This document shows, in pieces, positions 23,101 to 33,211 of a stretch of DNA of 64,000 nucleotides. Below the pieces are notes generated by a model, which searched no databases, was not told the DNA's origin, and worked only from the letters and a program-made list of their open reading frames with translations. This stretch comes from Anadara kagoshimensis (lineage: Eukaryota; Mollusca; Bivalvia; Arcoida; Arcidae), in the NCBI GenBank assembly GCA_021292105.1, contig CM037873.1:11943489-12007488 (forward strand). The letters are read 5' to 3'. Each line of letters begins with the position of its first letter. Positions within the stretch are counted from its first letter, which is position 1. The position numbers and the translations under genes were made by a program.

Positions 23101-25926
23101 ATAAGACACATGATACAATAAACAACATTTTGGTTATTATATTGTTATCTTCGAAATTATTTTTTTTCATTGCAAACTTGTGTTCATTCAAGATGAGATC
23201 ATGAGACCACTGATCCCTTATTTTGCCCCCCAAAAAATTGTTAAGGCCTTACTGAGCCATGAATGCAAAAATATGGATGTCGGATCTATTTGAAAATGGC
23301 CCTTCTAAAAAATCCTAGAATCAACACGGATATACCAATTTTGGATTTATAACATCAATATGCAGTGTTCAATCTAAGATTTTTCAGAGGGTAGCCATTT
23401 TCAATCATTTTTGTCTAAAACACCATAACATCTATTTTTGTACATGTATTTATATTATGTTAGTATGGCTCTTAAACAAGGCCACTTAGGTCCATTTGGC
23501 TCAAATAAGGGGTAAATGGCCCCCTACCAGAATGAACACTAAACAGGTAAAGACAATTTAAAAGCATGATTTGGAAAGAAATCAATACTTTACAATACAT
23601 GTTATAGTGATTTGAAGGACATCTGCAGATATCTTTTTGGAAGATTTACAAGATTTCGTCAGAAGAATATCCATTTATATCACAACCCAGGATGTTCTTA
23701 AAATTAATCAACATATGCAAGTACATTTACAACTTTTACCTCAATATTATTTGAATTCCCTCAAGAAATTTAAAGGTTTAATATATACAGAAATTCTCTT
23801 TTTTAAAATGTAAATTCTGCTGTGTGTCTTTAGCTGTATGATTTCACTTGATAACCAACAATATTATAACTGCAACCTCTCTGAATCTCAAGGCTATTCA
23901 AATCAGACATTGGCCTATATTTGATATAAACTATTACTATGATACAACTACCTGCATCATCTGGGGATTTAGCAGCCTCTCCTGCTTTTTTCTCTTTTTT
24001 CTCTGCTTTTGGTTTTGCTTGCTGTGCTGGTTTGGGTACTTCTTTTGTTGTGGTTGCTGTTTCTGTGGGAGGTTCAACTTCAGAAGATTGCATGACTGAT
24101 TTCTTAGCAGGAAGAGGCACTTGTTTAACTATGCAAAAAAGTTAGAATAATAATAATAATAATAATAGATTCATAATGGTTTATGTAATATATCTGTTTA
24201 CTTACGTAACTACAGACCTATCTATGAATGTGGTCCCAGAGAACTTGTAGAATAGATAAATTTATGGTTGATTGATTGAACTTTAAGTCCTAGTCAAAAA
24301 TATTTTACTTACATTGTGACCTCATTTTGCATTGTTAAATTTAGAAAATATATATGATTTCAAATTGCTTTGATTATGAACTCAATTATTCATTTAGCAA
24401 GCACAATGTAATATTTGATTACAGAGAAAATAAATTATAATTTCTCACCTCCATTTTGTATTTCTGCAAGCATCAGATGAACTTTTAATTTTTCAATTTG
24501 TTTGCGAAGTTCTTGATTTTCTTGACGTAGCCTGCTTTCTTCGGGCTTGCTTACACTTTCAGCTGGAAAATTCAAAACAGGCATATTAGTAACATCTGAA
24601 AATGTATTCTATGTAATAAAGATGACAACACACCTAACAGAAATGGAGTAAAGTAATGTAGTTTTACACCCCAGTCAAGATTCTTTTATTCAGTACCACA
24701 ATCATCAGAAACCAGTGTTTGGAGAAAACCAACAAGCTTTGTCAGACCAACTGACAAACTTTTATACACTAGAATCTGTCGCAGATGGCACTCTAACCTA
24801 GGCACTGAGAAGCACTGTGATCCATAAGTGCACACTTTAGACCACTGAGATGCCCAGGCCCTTTAAAAAACATGTGAAGTAAATTGATCTAAAATCTGAC
24901 AAAGTTAGAAAATTTTAATCAAACTTTTGGCTCTTCAAAATAATTCTGCTATTGAAGGAACCAACCCTTGCAATATTGATTACCCATATTACTTTATTCA
25001 TTGAACACTGGTAGGAATTTTCTTGTTAGGAGAATCTGAAGTGCTTCAAGAGCGACAACTCTGAATAAAGTAACTTTAATATTGGAAAAACAATTTTTTT
25101 AAAGTATGTGTAACCTTTAGGGTAAATATTACTTTATAATCTTGACAGTCATAGGTAAAGCATGAAAATAAAATGAACATTTAGACTATATTTATTCTCC
25201 TTAAAAATAAAATACTTTTGTGGTATAAATTCTTCATAAATGGTCCTTTGTCAATATACTTAGCATCTGCATTCACCAGTAATAATGTGGTTTGATCTCG
25301 CATCAGAGGGTTTTTCCAGAACTTACTAATTACAGGTATTTCAATGCAATGACACATAACCAAGTTGTGATGTTAATATCATCATGGTGGTTAGAGCTCT
25401 TGGACTTCCCTGGTCTTTACTAGTCATTATTTAACTGTATTATACCTGTGTATAATGTGTTGACCAAAGGATCTATTTACCAAAAATGTGTATTGTTTCC
25501 TAACATATTTTGGTATTTCAATAAGTTCAATTTGCAGAAAGGTCAAATTAAAAGGATATAACATGCAATTCTAATTTTTCATCATGCTTAATGATAAATT
25601 GTATTTTTATATCTTTACAAAGTTAATTTATACAGTTAGGCAGTTGTATAGGTAACATTTTCTTTTGTATTAAATTCTAAGAAAATTTTTTGAACAATTA
25701 TTTTTCACAGAAATCCTCATTATGACTTGATTCAATCATTTTAAGTTTTTTCACTCAAAATTAAAAATTAAGTGCCATATACAAATGGATGCCTTTCTTA
25801 CACATTATATACTATGTTACCTGCAGACTGTCTTAAATCTTGAATCTGTGTTTTTAATACAGCTATGATTTCTTCTGCCTGTTTGGCTCTTTGCGACATT
25901 CTTTGTAAAACGGAAGCTGAAGCCAT
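20113..25926 (-). CDS. AIMP1: aminoacyl-tRNA synthetase complex-interacting multifunctional protein 1 (EMAP-II)
   Basis: Six coding exons in transcript order: 25821-25926, 24449-24562, 23952-24128, 22870-23081, 21608-21776 and 20113-20279 (stop TAG at 20115-20113). They join in frame to 314 aa, close to vertebrate AIMP1. Residues 1-72 are heptad-rich (MASASVLQRMSQRAKQAEEI onward), the coiled coil that anchors the multi-synthetase complex. Residues ~75-150 are a Lys/Ala/Pro-rich linker (KPKAEKKEKKAGEA). Residues ~152-314 form the EMAP-II/tRNA-binding OB fold and its C-terminal extension, with KHPDADSLYVEQVDLGEG, RTVVSGLVKHIP, NLKPAKMRGILS and NPKKKVWE. The protein binds tRNA non-specifically and scaffolds synthetases; its released C-terminal part can act as a cytokine in vertebrates. 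A good acceptor (TTGTAG) sits one base upstream of the ATG, so an untranslated first exon farther upstream is likely. Introns hold SINEs and a small MITE. Confidence 0.95.
20632..20803. mobile_element. 172-bp Tc1-like MITE
   Basis: The left end reads TACAGTCAAACCTGTCTATA, and the right end reverse-complemented reads TACAGTCCAACCTGCCTTAA, followed in both by an 'AAGGCCACC' block. TA at both ends and the CAGT start fit a Tc1/mariner-type target. Internal 'ggcctttat' motifs suggest further small inverted repeats. It lies in the last AIMP1 intron. Confidence 0.75.
21195..21535 (-). mobile_element. full-length tRNA-derived SINE
   Basis: On the minus strand the head has 'ggtagctcagttggtagagt' and 'gggttcgaacccc', which match Pol III A and B boxes. 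The tail on the plus strand reads 'gtttaacgtcccagtcaaga' followed by 'atatttcacttatatca'. It lies in the last AIMP1 intron and shares its structure with the 4870, 26015 and 31128 copies. Confidence 0.8.
22790..22824. repeat. left arm of a perfect 35-bp inverted repeat around AIMP1 exon 4
   Basis: The sequence starting 'tagtaatagtttatatcaaa' and ending 'ggccaatgtct' is the exact reverse complement of 23905-23939. The left arm is in the intron just after exon 4 (transcript order), and the right arm is just after exon 3, so exon 4 (22870-23081) is enclosed. Confidence 0.9.
23905..23939. repeat. right arm of the 35-bp inverted repeat
   Basis: Perfect reverse complement of 22790-22824. It begins 13 bp from the donor site of AIMP1 exon 3. 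Confidence 0.9.
24640..24865 (-). mobile_element. decayed SINE
   Basis: Plus-strand 'tttacaccccagtcaaga' matches the SINE tail, and the far end ('actttagaccactgagatg') looks like a reversed tRNA-like head. It is heavily diverged and lies in an AIMP1 intron. Confidence 0.45.
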
Positions 25927-26014
25927 CCTACAATTAAAACAAACAAGATTTATATCAATAACCATAGGGACTCTATCTTTTTTTCAATCTAAAGATCAAC
26001 TGATTTAATGAATG

Positions 26015-26335
26015 GTGCTTTATACATTCCAGTGAAGAATATTTCACTTATATTGTGACGTCACAAGCTGAAGGGGAAGTGGCGGAAATAGCAATGTGCT
26101 CGGGAATGTGCAGGAAGGGTTCTTTAAGTTTTAACATGCCACATCTACCAAGAGGCATTTGTTTTTAAGGTTTCTTCTGAAGGACCCAGTGACTTTCATT
26201 TCTAAATGCTGAGGGCTTGGCAAAAGAACAGTCGCTACCTATTTTCCAGTCTAGGTCAAACCATGGCTGGGGTTGAGATCTACAACCTCCCATATGTATA
26301 CAGAGCAATCACTATACCAATTTAGCTACCATTGT
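26015..26335 (-). mobile_element. tRNA-derived SINE, diverged
   Basis: The tail 'ccagtgaagaatatttcact' is followed by 'tatattgtgacgtcacaagc'. The reversed head ends in 'ataccaatttagctaccatt'. It lies just upstream of the AIMP1 start codon, in the presumed first intron or promoter region. Confidence 0.65.
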
Positions 26336-27031
26336 GGTCTAAAGATATGATTTTTTTATAAGTCAAAATAATACTGTGTGTGCAAGATTTCATTGTTTGA
26401 ATCTTTGAGCAATATGTGCGATAAAATTTTAGCCTTACTACTAGGTTGTTATTCCAGCGGCATGGACAGTTCATTAAAACAGATCAATGCAAGTTAAATC
26501 TGATGATTCCATGCAACATTCAGCAGAAATGATTAATTTGGAAGGCCATGGCACTATGCCAGTCTAGTAATGGGTCCAATTGATGCTGGTTGCATCATAA
26601 ATTATATATCCTCTCAAGACGTCTATTTTTTCAAATTCTGTACTTAAAATGTAATGCATTGATTCAACCCTTGTGTAAAACGTATAAACTATAGAACTTT
26701 AAACGTGGTAATATTTTTTTCTGACAGCAAATTACTCAGTATGGGCTGATGTGTACAGTATCAACGGTTATCAACAGCTACTAGTAGCCAGTAGAGTAGT
26801 TCACTGTTGGTGTATGAAGTGAAAGTACTGGTACACACTAGTTATCTCCTTTTCATTAACTTATTAATAATCGAAATTCAACAACGCAATCTTTCACAAT
26901 GCAAATAGCATATCGTAGTATGCGGTTTTTGGTATTTTTACCTGATCATAACCACAGTCAGACTTTCGTTTCACGTGTGAGGAAATTCCGGAAGTATTTG
27001 AACGTAACCTACTCTATCAAACCCTATCATT

Positions 27032-27642
27032 ATGTTACCAGCTTCAGTATAAGTATCATATTAGGGATGTTGGTTTGTCGATGTGTTCATTGTTTTAGTT
27101 TAGAATTGACTGATTGGTTGGTGTCAGTTAAGTTTATTTAGTTCTTTTATTATTTTTCACTAAAGTTTTAATATTTTTATTTGCTTTCATGTGTTTTGTG
27201 CTTTATGTACTTTTAGTGCTTTCATTGTGCGTATTCCCGGTTTTTATAGTTCTGTGTTTTGCATGCATTTTATTTAGAGGTGTTCTATTTTCTTTAGTTG
27301 CTTCATTGTATATATTGCTTTTAGTTGTTTTTTCTTTTTATTTTGCATGTCTCTATAGTTTAATCATGTACGCGCATGTCTATTTTTACTATATCAATAG
27401 TTAGCGGTTTATAATTAGATTTTAGCTTTGTGTTAGTTATTCTGTGTATGTAGTAGTTTATGTCTATACTGTGATATTATATCTTTACTTTTGTTTCCGC
27501 TATATTTTATATGTTTTGTCGAATTACAAGCTCTACAGAGCTTATGTTATTTGTAATTTCATTCGACTTTAAATAAACGACTTCTTGTATCTTGTAGTTT
27601 TGTTGCCATTACAAGTCTAACTACAACCAATAAACGTAACAA
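27032..27642 (+). mobile_element. possible solo LTR (~610 bp)
   Basis: The segment starts ATGTTAC and ends GTAACAA, which are near-perfect short inverted termini, and it is flanked on both sides by CATT (27028-27031 and 27643-27646). It has an AATAAA at 27572-27577 followed by a T/G-rich stretch, as in the R/U5 part of an LTR, and no internal gene. The 4-bp target duplication is short, so the ends are tentative. The strand is given from the AATAAA. Confidence 0.4.
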
Positions 27643-29073
27643 CATTGCGGTACCTTAAATTTCGACTTTGAAATTTCCAGTACTTGGCTTCAGACATAAT
27701 CATAACTATAACATAAAAATGTCTATCGCACGAATAAGACTATGCACCGTGGACAACATGTATCATTTGTTGAACTGTGTTTATCTTGCAAAAATATTTT
27801 TATAACCCGATGTCCGTACGAAGTCAGGAGTTTCGAATTCATAATCAGTGGTCTCAATATTTGTTTTGTGTTTTCCCGCAGTGTCTTGATTTTGGTTGCT
27901 TTGGCTGTTACCACGTCATGCATGCCTTTCAGCTAATAACATACTAGTATATTCTATTAATAAACTGATAAAATACACTGATAAAATACTCTGTTAGGCA
28001 TCTTCATTGCATTCTCTGATAGTTAATTTTACCGTGATGAAAAAAAAACAAAAAAAAAACAGAAAGTAAGTTAGTTGATCGAATTAAATAATGACTTTTA
28101 TTCTTTTTTCTTCTTCTTCTTTCTCTTCTTTTCCTTCTTCTTCTTCTTTTATTGACAAAATCAACTTTTTAATAATATCAACACCAATGAGAACACTTTA
28201 TTTTGGTGACCGTTGACCTTTAAATAAAAAATATAGAGTCGGTCTAAAATAAGTTGACATATCACGGAGTTAAACATACTATCTTCTATGTTTTATTATA
28301 AATATAAATATTTTCAGAGGTACTTATCAATTATTTTATTGTTTTTAAAGCGTATCAGTTAAAATTCAAATTTAATTTTAAAAATAACGAAGACCTGCTT
28401 ATTCTAATTTTACTCAGTGTTTTCACCTGTTCGAATTAAAATTGTAATAGGCTTATGTTAATACTAGTACTATATTCTGTCGCTATCCGCATATTTAATA
28501 TGTATATTTGTTAGGCTATAAGCTCGTTTTTGCTTTATGCCAATAACATTATCATTATGTCTAAATTACTAAGATATATAATAGTAGAAATACAATTTAA
28601 TAATATAGTTACATTGAAATTACAAGTCACTCGACTATATATGTTTTTAATGCTTGTCAAATCCACTGAACAAACATTGAAAACTGTGTTAGAATACCGG
28701 TATCATATTATGAATCGTTATTTACTGTATATAGAAACATTTACTAAGTGTTCTCGATCAAGTTGGATAAAACAATTGTAGTTAAAAAACTAAAAAGTTA
28801 CAGCATAATGAAACACATTTAATGAATTTATATTATGGTTCAATCAGAATTCCAGAATTGGTTAATTTCAGAAGTAAGACCGCCACATTTTGCTCGATAT
28901 GACATGTATCTGTTTTCGGATAATTAGCAGGAAGCCTTTACTGTGTTGTATTATGTTATGGATCAGTAAGATGGATATGGCAATCATATTTCACATTTAG
29001 CGATGTTTTAAAACAAGTTAAAAAAAGTTGGAATATAAGTTTAAAAGTTAAATACATACTTTAAAGTTCCAAA
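27643..29073. other. spacer upstream of the GPCR gene; nothing recognised
   Basis: AT-rich sequence with a TTC-rich run at 28098-28150 and A-runs near 28040. No exon or element with clear ends is visible. Confidence 0.5.
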
Positions 29074-30231
29074 ATGTCGAATTCTTCTGCAAGTAATGTA
29101 TTGAGTGCATTTAGTGGGACATATTTCCAATGGCTGGAAAAAGATGTTTTTCCTTACCTATCTGGATGTTCGACAATCTTGATTCTTGTAATTGGTATAA
29201 TTTTGAATTCAATCCTACTATGTGGTATGAGGAAAGACAAATTGCACATTTTATCAGGAAAAAAGATATTACTCCAGCTTGTGATTGTAGATTTTGTAGC
29301 ATACATATTGGTTTTTATTCCTTCAATTGTTACAGCATTCGCAAAAACTTGGTTACTATCGCAACCGATATGCATAATTAGTGGAATTTCTGTGTCTTCT
29401 TGCTTCTGTGCTACGTTTATTTTTATGGCACTATTGGGAGTTGAAAGATTAGTAAAACTATGGAATTCGAATCTATATGATTCAACGTTTGGACAAAGAA
29501 TTCACTGTATTGTGATCTTGATTGCATTATGGCTATACTGTTGTGCTCTACCTGCGTTCCCTCTAGCGGGGTGGGGTAAGATAGAGTACATCTCTTATCA
29601 ACATCAGTGCGCAATGAATTATGGGACAAATGGTGCTCTTTTGAACACAACCATTTCTCTCGGTTTTTATATACCATTTTGTATCTTATGTGGAAGTTTT
29701 ATGTTTATTTACGTGAAAAGGGAACAGTTGCGACGTGATCTGATAAAAATCGAACAACAAGCCGATATAAATACCAAAGATGAAATAAAACTTACAAAGC
29801 AAGAACGTTCTAAAAAAGAACTAAACTTGGGAAATGAGAAACAACAAAAGCTAAACAGATCTAAAACTGCAGAAACTGGCCACAGAATCTCTACAATTTT
29901 GGTAGCAGAACTCGGAGATACAACTTCCGATCTTTCTAAAACAAAACAAGAAGAAGTGAATTCCATTGAGCTGATGACGTCAGATAACATTGATCATGAA
30001 ACTGAAAAATGTGATGAACAAATCGTCGAGTCGCATGTAGCAGAAGACATGCAAACAGACAAAAATAAAAATTCCAATTCTGTTTATGATGGTTCAAAAG
30101 AACAAATAGATTTTCGATTGGCTTTGACTTATTTTACAATGTGGATAGTTCTTGTAACCCTTTGGTGTCCTTATATTATTCTGTCTTATTTACGAGTATA
30201 TAACACCATTGCTATTGGAATGGTTGGATGA
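29074..30231 (+). CDS. intronless rhodopsin-type (class A) GPCR, main reading frame
   Basis: The open frame encodes 385 aa with helices 1-6. Helix 1 has the family Asn (N45 in IGIILNS) and helix 2 the family Asp (D73 in VIVDFVAY). Cys100 before helix 3 and Cys179 in the second extracellular loop can form the usual disulfide. Helix 3 ends ERL (124-126) instead of DRY, and helix 5 carries P201. The third intracellular loop is long and charged (~216-345, rich in K, E, Q). Helix 6 has WCP (364-366) in the place of CWxP. Several N-terminal sequons (e.g. NSS) fit an extracellular N terminus. The frame stops at TGA 30229-30231, before helix 7, which continues in another frame (see 30224-30470). The ligand cannot be inferred. 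Lack of introns suggests a retrocopy origin or an expanded lineage-specific family. Confidence 0.8.
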   Translation: MSNSSASNVLSAFSGTYFQWLEKDVFPYLSGCSTILILVIGIILNSILLCGMRKDKLHILSGKKILLQLVIVDFVAYILVFIPSIVTAFAKTWLLSQPICIISGISVSSCFCATFIFMALLGVERLVKLWNSNLYDSTFGQRIHCIVILIALWLYCCALPAFPLAGWGKIEYISYQHQCAMNYGTNGALLNTTISLGFYIPFCILCGSFMFIYVKREQLRRDLIKIEQQADINTKDEIKLTKQERSKKELNLGNEKQQKLNRSKTAETGHRISTILVAELGDTTSDLSKTKQEEVNSIELMTSDNIDHETEKCDEQIVESHVAEDMQTDKNKNSNSVYDGSKEQIDFRLALTYFTMWIVLVTLWCPYIILSYLRVYNTIAIGMVG

Positions 30232-30470
30232 CTTGGCCGTCGTCATTGGCAACATAAGTTACTGTCAAGCCTATCATATTTATTACACATAATAATGTGT
30301 TTAAAGCATTTGCTATAGATTCCGTCCCAGTAAGCGTCAGAAAACAAGCATCTAAAGCCAGGAAAGTGATTAACAGAACGACAAAGAAAGTTGATAGTTT
30401 CGTATTTTTACAAATTAAAGAACCTACATTTATTATCAAAGACAATGATCATATAGATAAAACAAAGTAG
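30224..30470 (+). pseudogene. out-of-frame helix 7 and C-tail of the GPCR
   Basis: From 30224 one frame reads LDDLAVVIGNISYCQAYHIY then YT and stops at TAA 30290-30292; the next frame from 30291 reads NNVFKAFAIDSVPVSVRKQ and continues to KDNDHIDKTK with TAG at 30468-30470. These are a plausible helix 7, a helix-8-like amphipathic segment and a basic tail. Two single-base slips separate them from the main frame. The NPxxY motif is not clear even in the right frame. AATAAA at 30490-30495 follows directly. Confidence 0.6.
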
Positions 30471-30554
30471 TTGAATGATAGCTACTAAAAATAAACAAAC
30501 TAAATTTATCTAAGTGTCACTTATCATTTCCTTCGCCATTTGGACTTTTTGATT

Positions 30555-30830
30555 TTACAGGCGGTAGGTGTAGCTAACTTTAAAGGAGGTTCTTACCCTT
30601 CCGGAGCAGCCGGTCTCACTTCCCTGGTGGAACTTTACGTGCTTCACTTCATTTGTCAGGTTTTTTTTTTACTTTTCTTTGGGATTTGGATTTGGACATG
30701 GATTGCTATGTAGTGTCTAAGGTTTAGAGTTATGATTTAGACATGGATTGACGTTTTATATTGTGCTTTGAATATGGGGTGGTATATATTTATGTTTGAC
30801 TTTTGGGATTGTGATTAAAACATGGATTGC
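30555..30830 (-). repeat. R1 dispersed repeat, reverse orientation
   Basis: Starts 'caggcggtaggtgtagct', with 'ggtctcacttccctggtgg' and 'gacatggattgctatg'; the end motif is then repeated three times ('acatggattg' at about 30695, 30740, 30820), an early tandem expansion of the R1 end. Confidence 0.7.
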
Positions 30831-31127
30831 CATGGGTTTTTTTAAAAAAAATATTTACTTATACAAACAAACCAAAAACGATTACTCTACCAACAGCATT
30901 TGAATAAATACCCAATAGGCTAATAAAATAGATTAAATATGGGAATTGGTAACATGTGGTTTTTAGGAACGGCTGTAACTGATAGAACGACTGTACATAA
31001 TAATAATGCAGGTGTGTAACATATTCCACACGGCAATAGATGCCACGCGATTTTAAATGAAAAAAAAATAAGTGTTGCAAAAATCGGTTTGTAAATTTAT
31101 TTCCGCATGTGTAACAGACACAAATTA

Positions 31128-31335
31128 CTACGGTAGCTCAGTTGGTAGAGTACTCGCTCCGTATGTGGGAGGTCGTGGGTTTAAACCCTGACCGGGTCAG
31201 ACCAAGAGTGACCTCTTTCGCGAAGCACTCGGTAGTTAGAAATGAAAGTCATCAGGTCCTGTTCTGTCGCCAAGCACTCGGCATTTAGGAATGAAAGTTA
31301 CGAGGTCCTTCAGAATAGACCTTAAAAACCGACGC
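31128..31335 (+). mobile_element. tRNA-derived SINE with internal duplication
   Basis: The head reads 'acggtagctcagttggtaga', then 'gggaggtcgtgggtttaaac', the A and B box regions. A ~55-bp segment ('gaagcactcggtagtta') is duplicated in tandem at about 31230 and 31280. Confidence 0.75.
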
Positions 31336-31504
31336 TGGGTGTCACAACATGTTTGGCAAGTAAAAGAACGGAAGAAATATGCTCGGGATTTAAAAAAAAA
31401 CCACCAGAAACAATGAAGTTTTGAACGTATGATGTAACCATGAAAATAAGTTATGGTCAACACAATATTGTTGACAAGTGTGATGTCTACCCTGGATATT
31501 TTTT

Positions 31505-31690
31505 TCATTCTCAATTTTGATTACACACGTGGCAAGTGTAGCTAGCTAAACAGGAAGTGCCTTGCCTTACGGAACACCCGGCCTCACTTCCCCGGTGTTA
31601 GTTTGCGTGTTTAACCGAATTAGCCAGTTTTTGCTTTAGGATTGTGGGTTGAGCATTGATTGGTATGTTTGGTTTTTTTTATGATAAAAA
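31505..31690 (-). repeat. R1 dispersed repeat, reverse orientation
   Basis: Shows 'cacacgtggcaagtgtagct', 'cacccggcctcacttcccc' and 'gcattgattggtatgttt' in reverse R1 order. Confidence 0.7.
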
Positions 31691-31894
31691 ATATTTTTTT
31701 TAATTAAGCAAAAGCGTGTTTCCAAATTTGTTTCACGTGTTAGGCCTCAAAAGTGTGGATATGAAATTGGAACAGCTTTTGCTCAAAATGCTATTGACCA
31801 AACATATCAGTGTTGTCCAGGGCTTAATATAGCCGAGATTACTGCAAAATCTTCAACGTTCCTAATATGTATGGTCCCTGTAACAGGTTTGCAG

Positions 31895-31960
31895 AGACTA
31901 ATAAATAAATAAATAAATAAAAATAAATAAATAAATAAATAGCTAAATAATAAATTAATA
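31895..31960. repeat. (AAAT)n microsatellite
   Basis: About twelve AAAT-type units with interruptions. Confidence 0.9.
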
Positions 31961-32164
31961 GGTGTTCATTTAATAAACATTGTATAATTATTGTATATTC
32001 AGATAACACAAAAATATTTAAATGGATATTTAAATAACAATGTATTAATATAAACCCCATTAACATTTAGATGATTGCAACATATGGTTGCCTTGATAAC
32101 ATGTGTTATATTGTATGTTACCAGTTACTTGACAGATGGGTTTGAACACGTAACCAGAGGACAA

Positions 32165-32357
32165 ATACAGCACAGGCCTATCGAAAATTTAACACTAGTT
32201 TAACGAAAATGAATCGAAGCCGATTGGCTGCGATATAGAGAGCAAGTGGATAAAAATCTGTCGAGAGATAGATATAATCTTCCGAAAAGTTGCCAAGCCG
32301 AGATTCGGCACTAATTCGTTAGCTGAGTGTTAAACTTTCGACAGACATGTACTGTAT
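32165..32357. mobile_element. M1 inverted-repeat element, short copy
   Basis: The left end reads ACAGCACAGGCCTATCGAAA then 'atttaacact'; the right end ('gttaaactttcgacagac' then 'atgtactgta') is its approximate reverse complement. About 190 bp long, non-coding, and 850 bp upstream of the SLC26 start codon. Confidence 0.7.
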
Positions 32358-33211
32358 ATTGCTTATATACTATTGTAAGCGAAAGTTGTACATATATAGT
32401 TCTGTAGGTTATTACCTGTTTATTAGAGCAAGAAAATCTGCATTTATGCCCGAGTCTAAATTACATATCATTTATATTTAGAGGTAGCCAGCTATTTTTG
32501 AAAGTGACTGAAATTGAATTTTTACAATGCACTTGTTATATATGCCATTTTTTAATTTTATCATTAAATTTAAAAAAAACGATTTCTTACTAAGCAGCTA
32601 ATAGGCTGTTTTGCAAAGTATAACCGCAACGATAAAATATGTTGTGTGCAAAGTTTATTTTTCATGTCATGATCTTGAAATCCTGTCTCTCTTACAACCT
32701 TTGGCGAGCCTTATGAAATTGTGCATGATAACACTTATGCAATGACCTTTATTTAAAAAAAAACGACACAACTTTTTATTCAGAATCTCTGTAAAATTTA
32801 AAAAAAACTGAAATAGATCTTAGTTTTATTATACAAATGTAAAAACATCAATATGTAAATGAGGATTATAATAAATCAATTGGTATTAAATGTGCATACA
32901 AAAAATAAACATGACCAAAATTATTAAAATAAAATCCAAGTTGCTAGGCTAGACGTATTAGCTTAGCAACCTGACCTAGTTACAGAAACCAACTCTATTG
33001 TTACACGATTTTAATCTCTTATGAGGCTCAATCTGACATACACTATATTGTAAAGTGATACTTTTGAACTTTTTGTTAAACTAATCAAGTCACTTAGAGG
33101 AACAGATGTGTTTTTTTTACTCCGTGTGAGTGACATGCATATTGATTGTTAACGCGTATAAAGCTGTTTACATTCGTGCAAAACACGTGTTTAAGAGAGG
33201 ATATTTGAAAA

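Noticed and set aside
27189-27404. Hydrophobic 71-aa ORF rich in Leu, Val and Phe
   Set aside because: It reflects T-rich sequence inside the probable LTR, not a membrane protein with any support.
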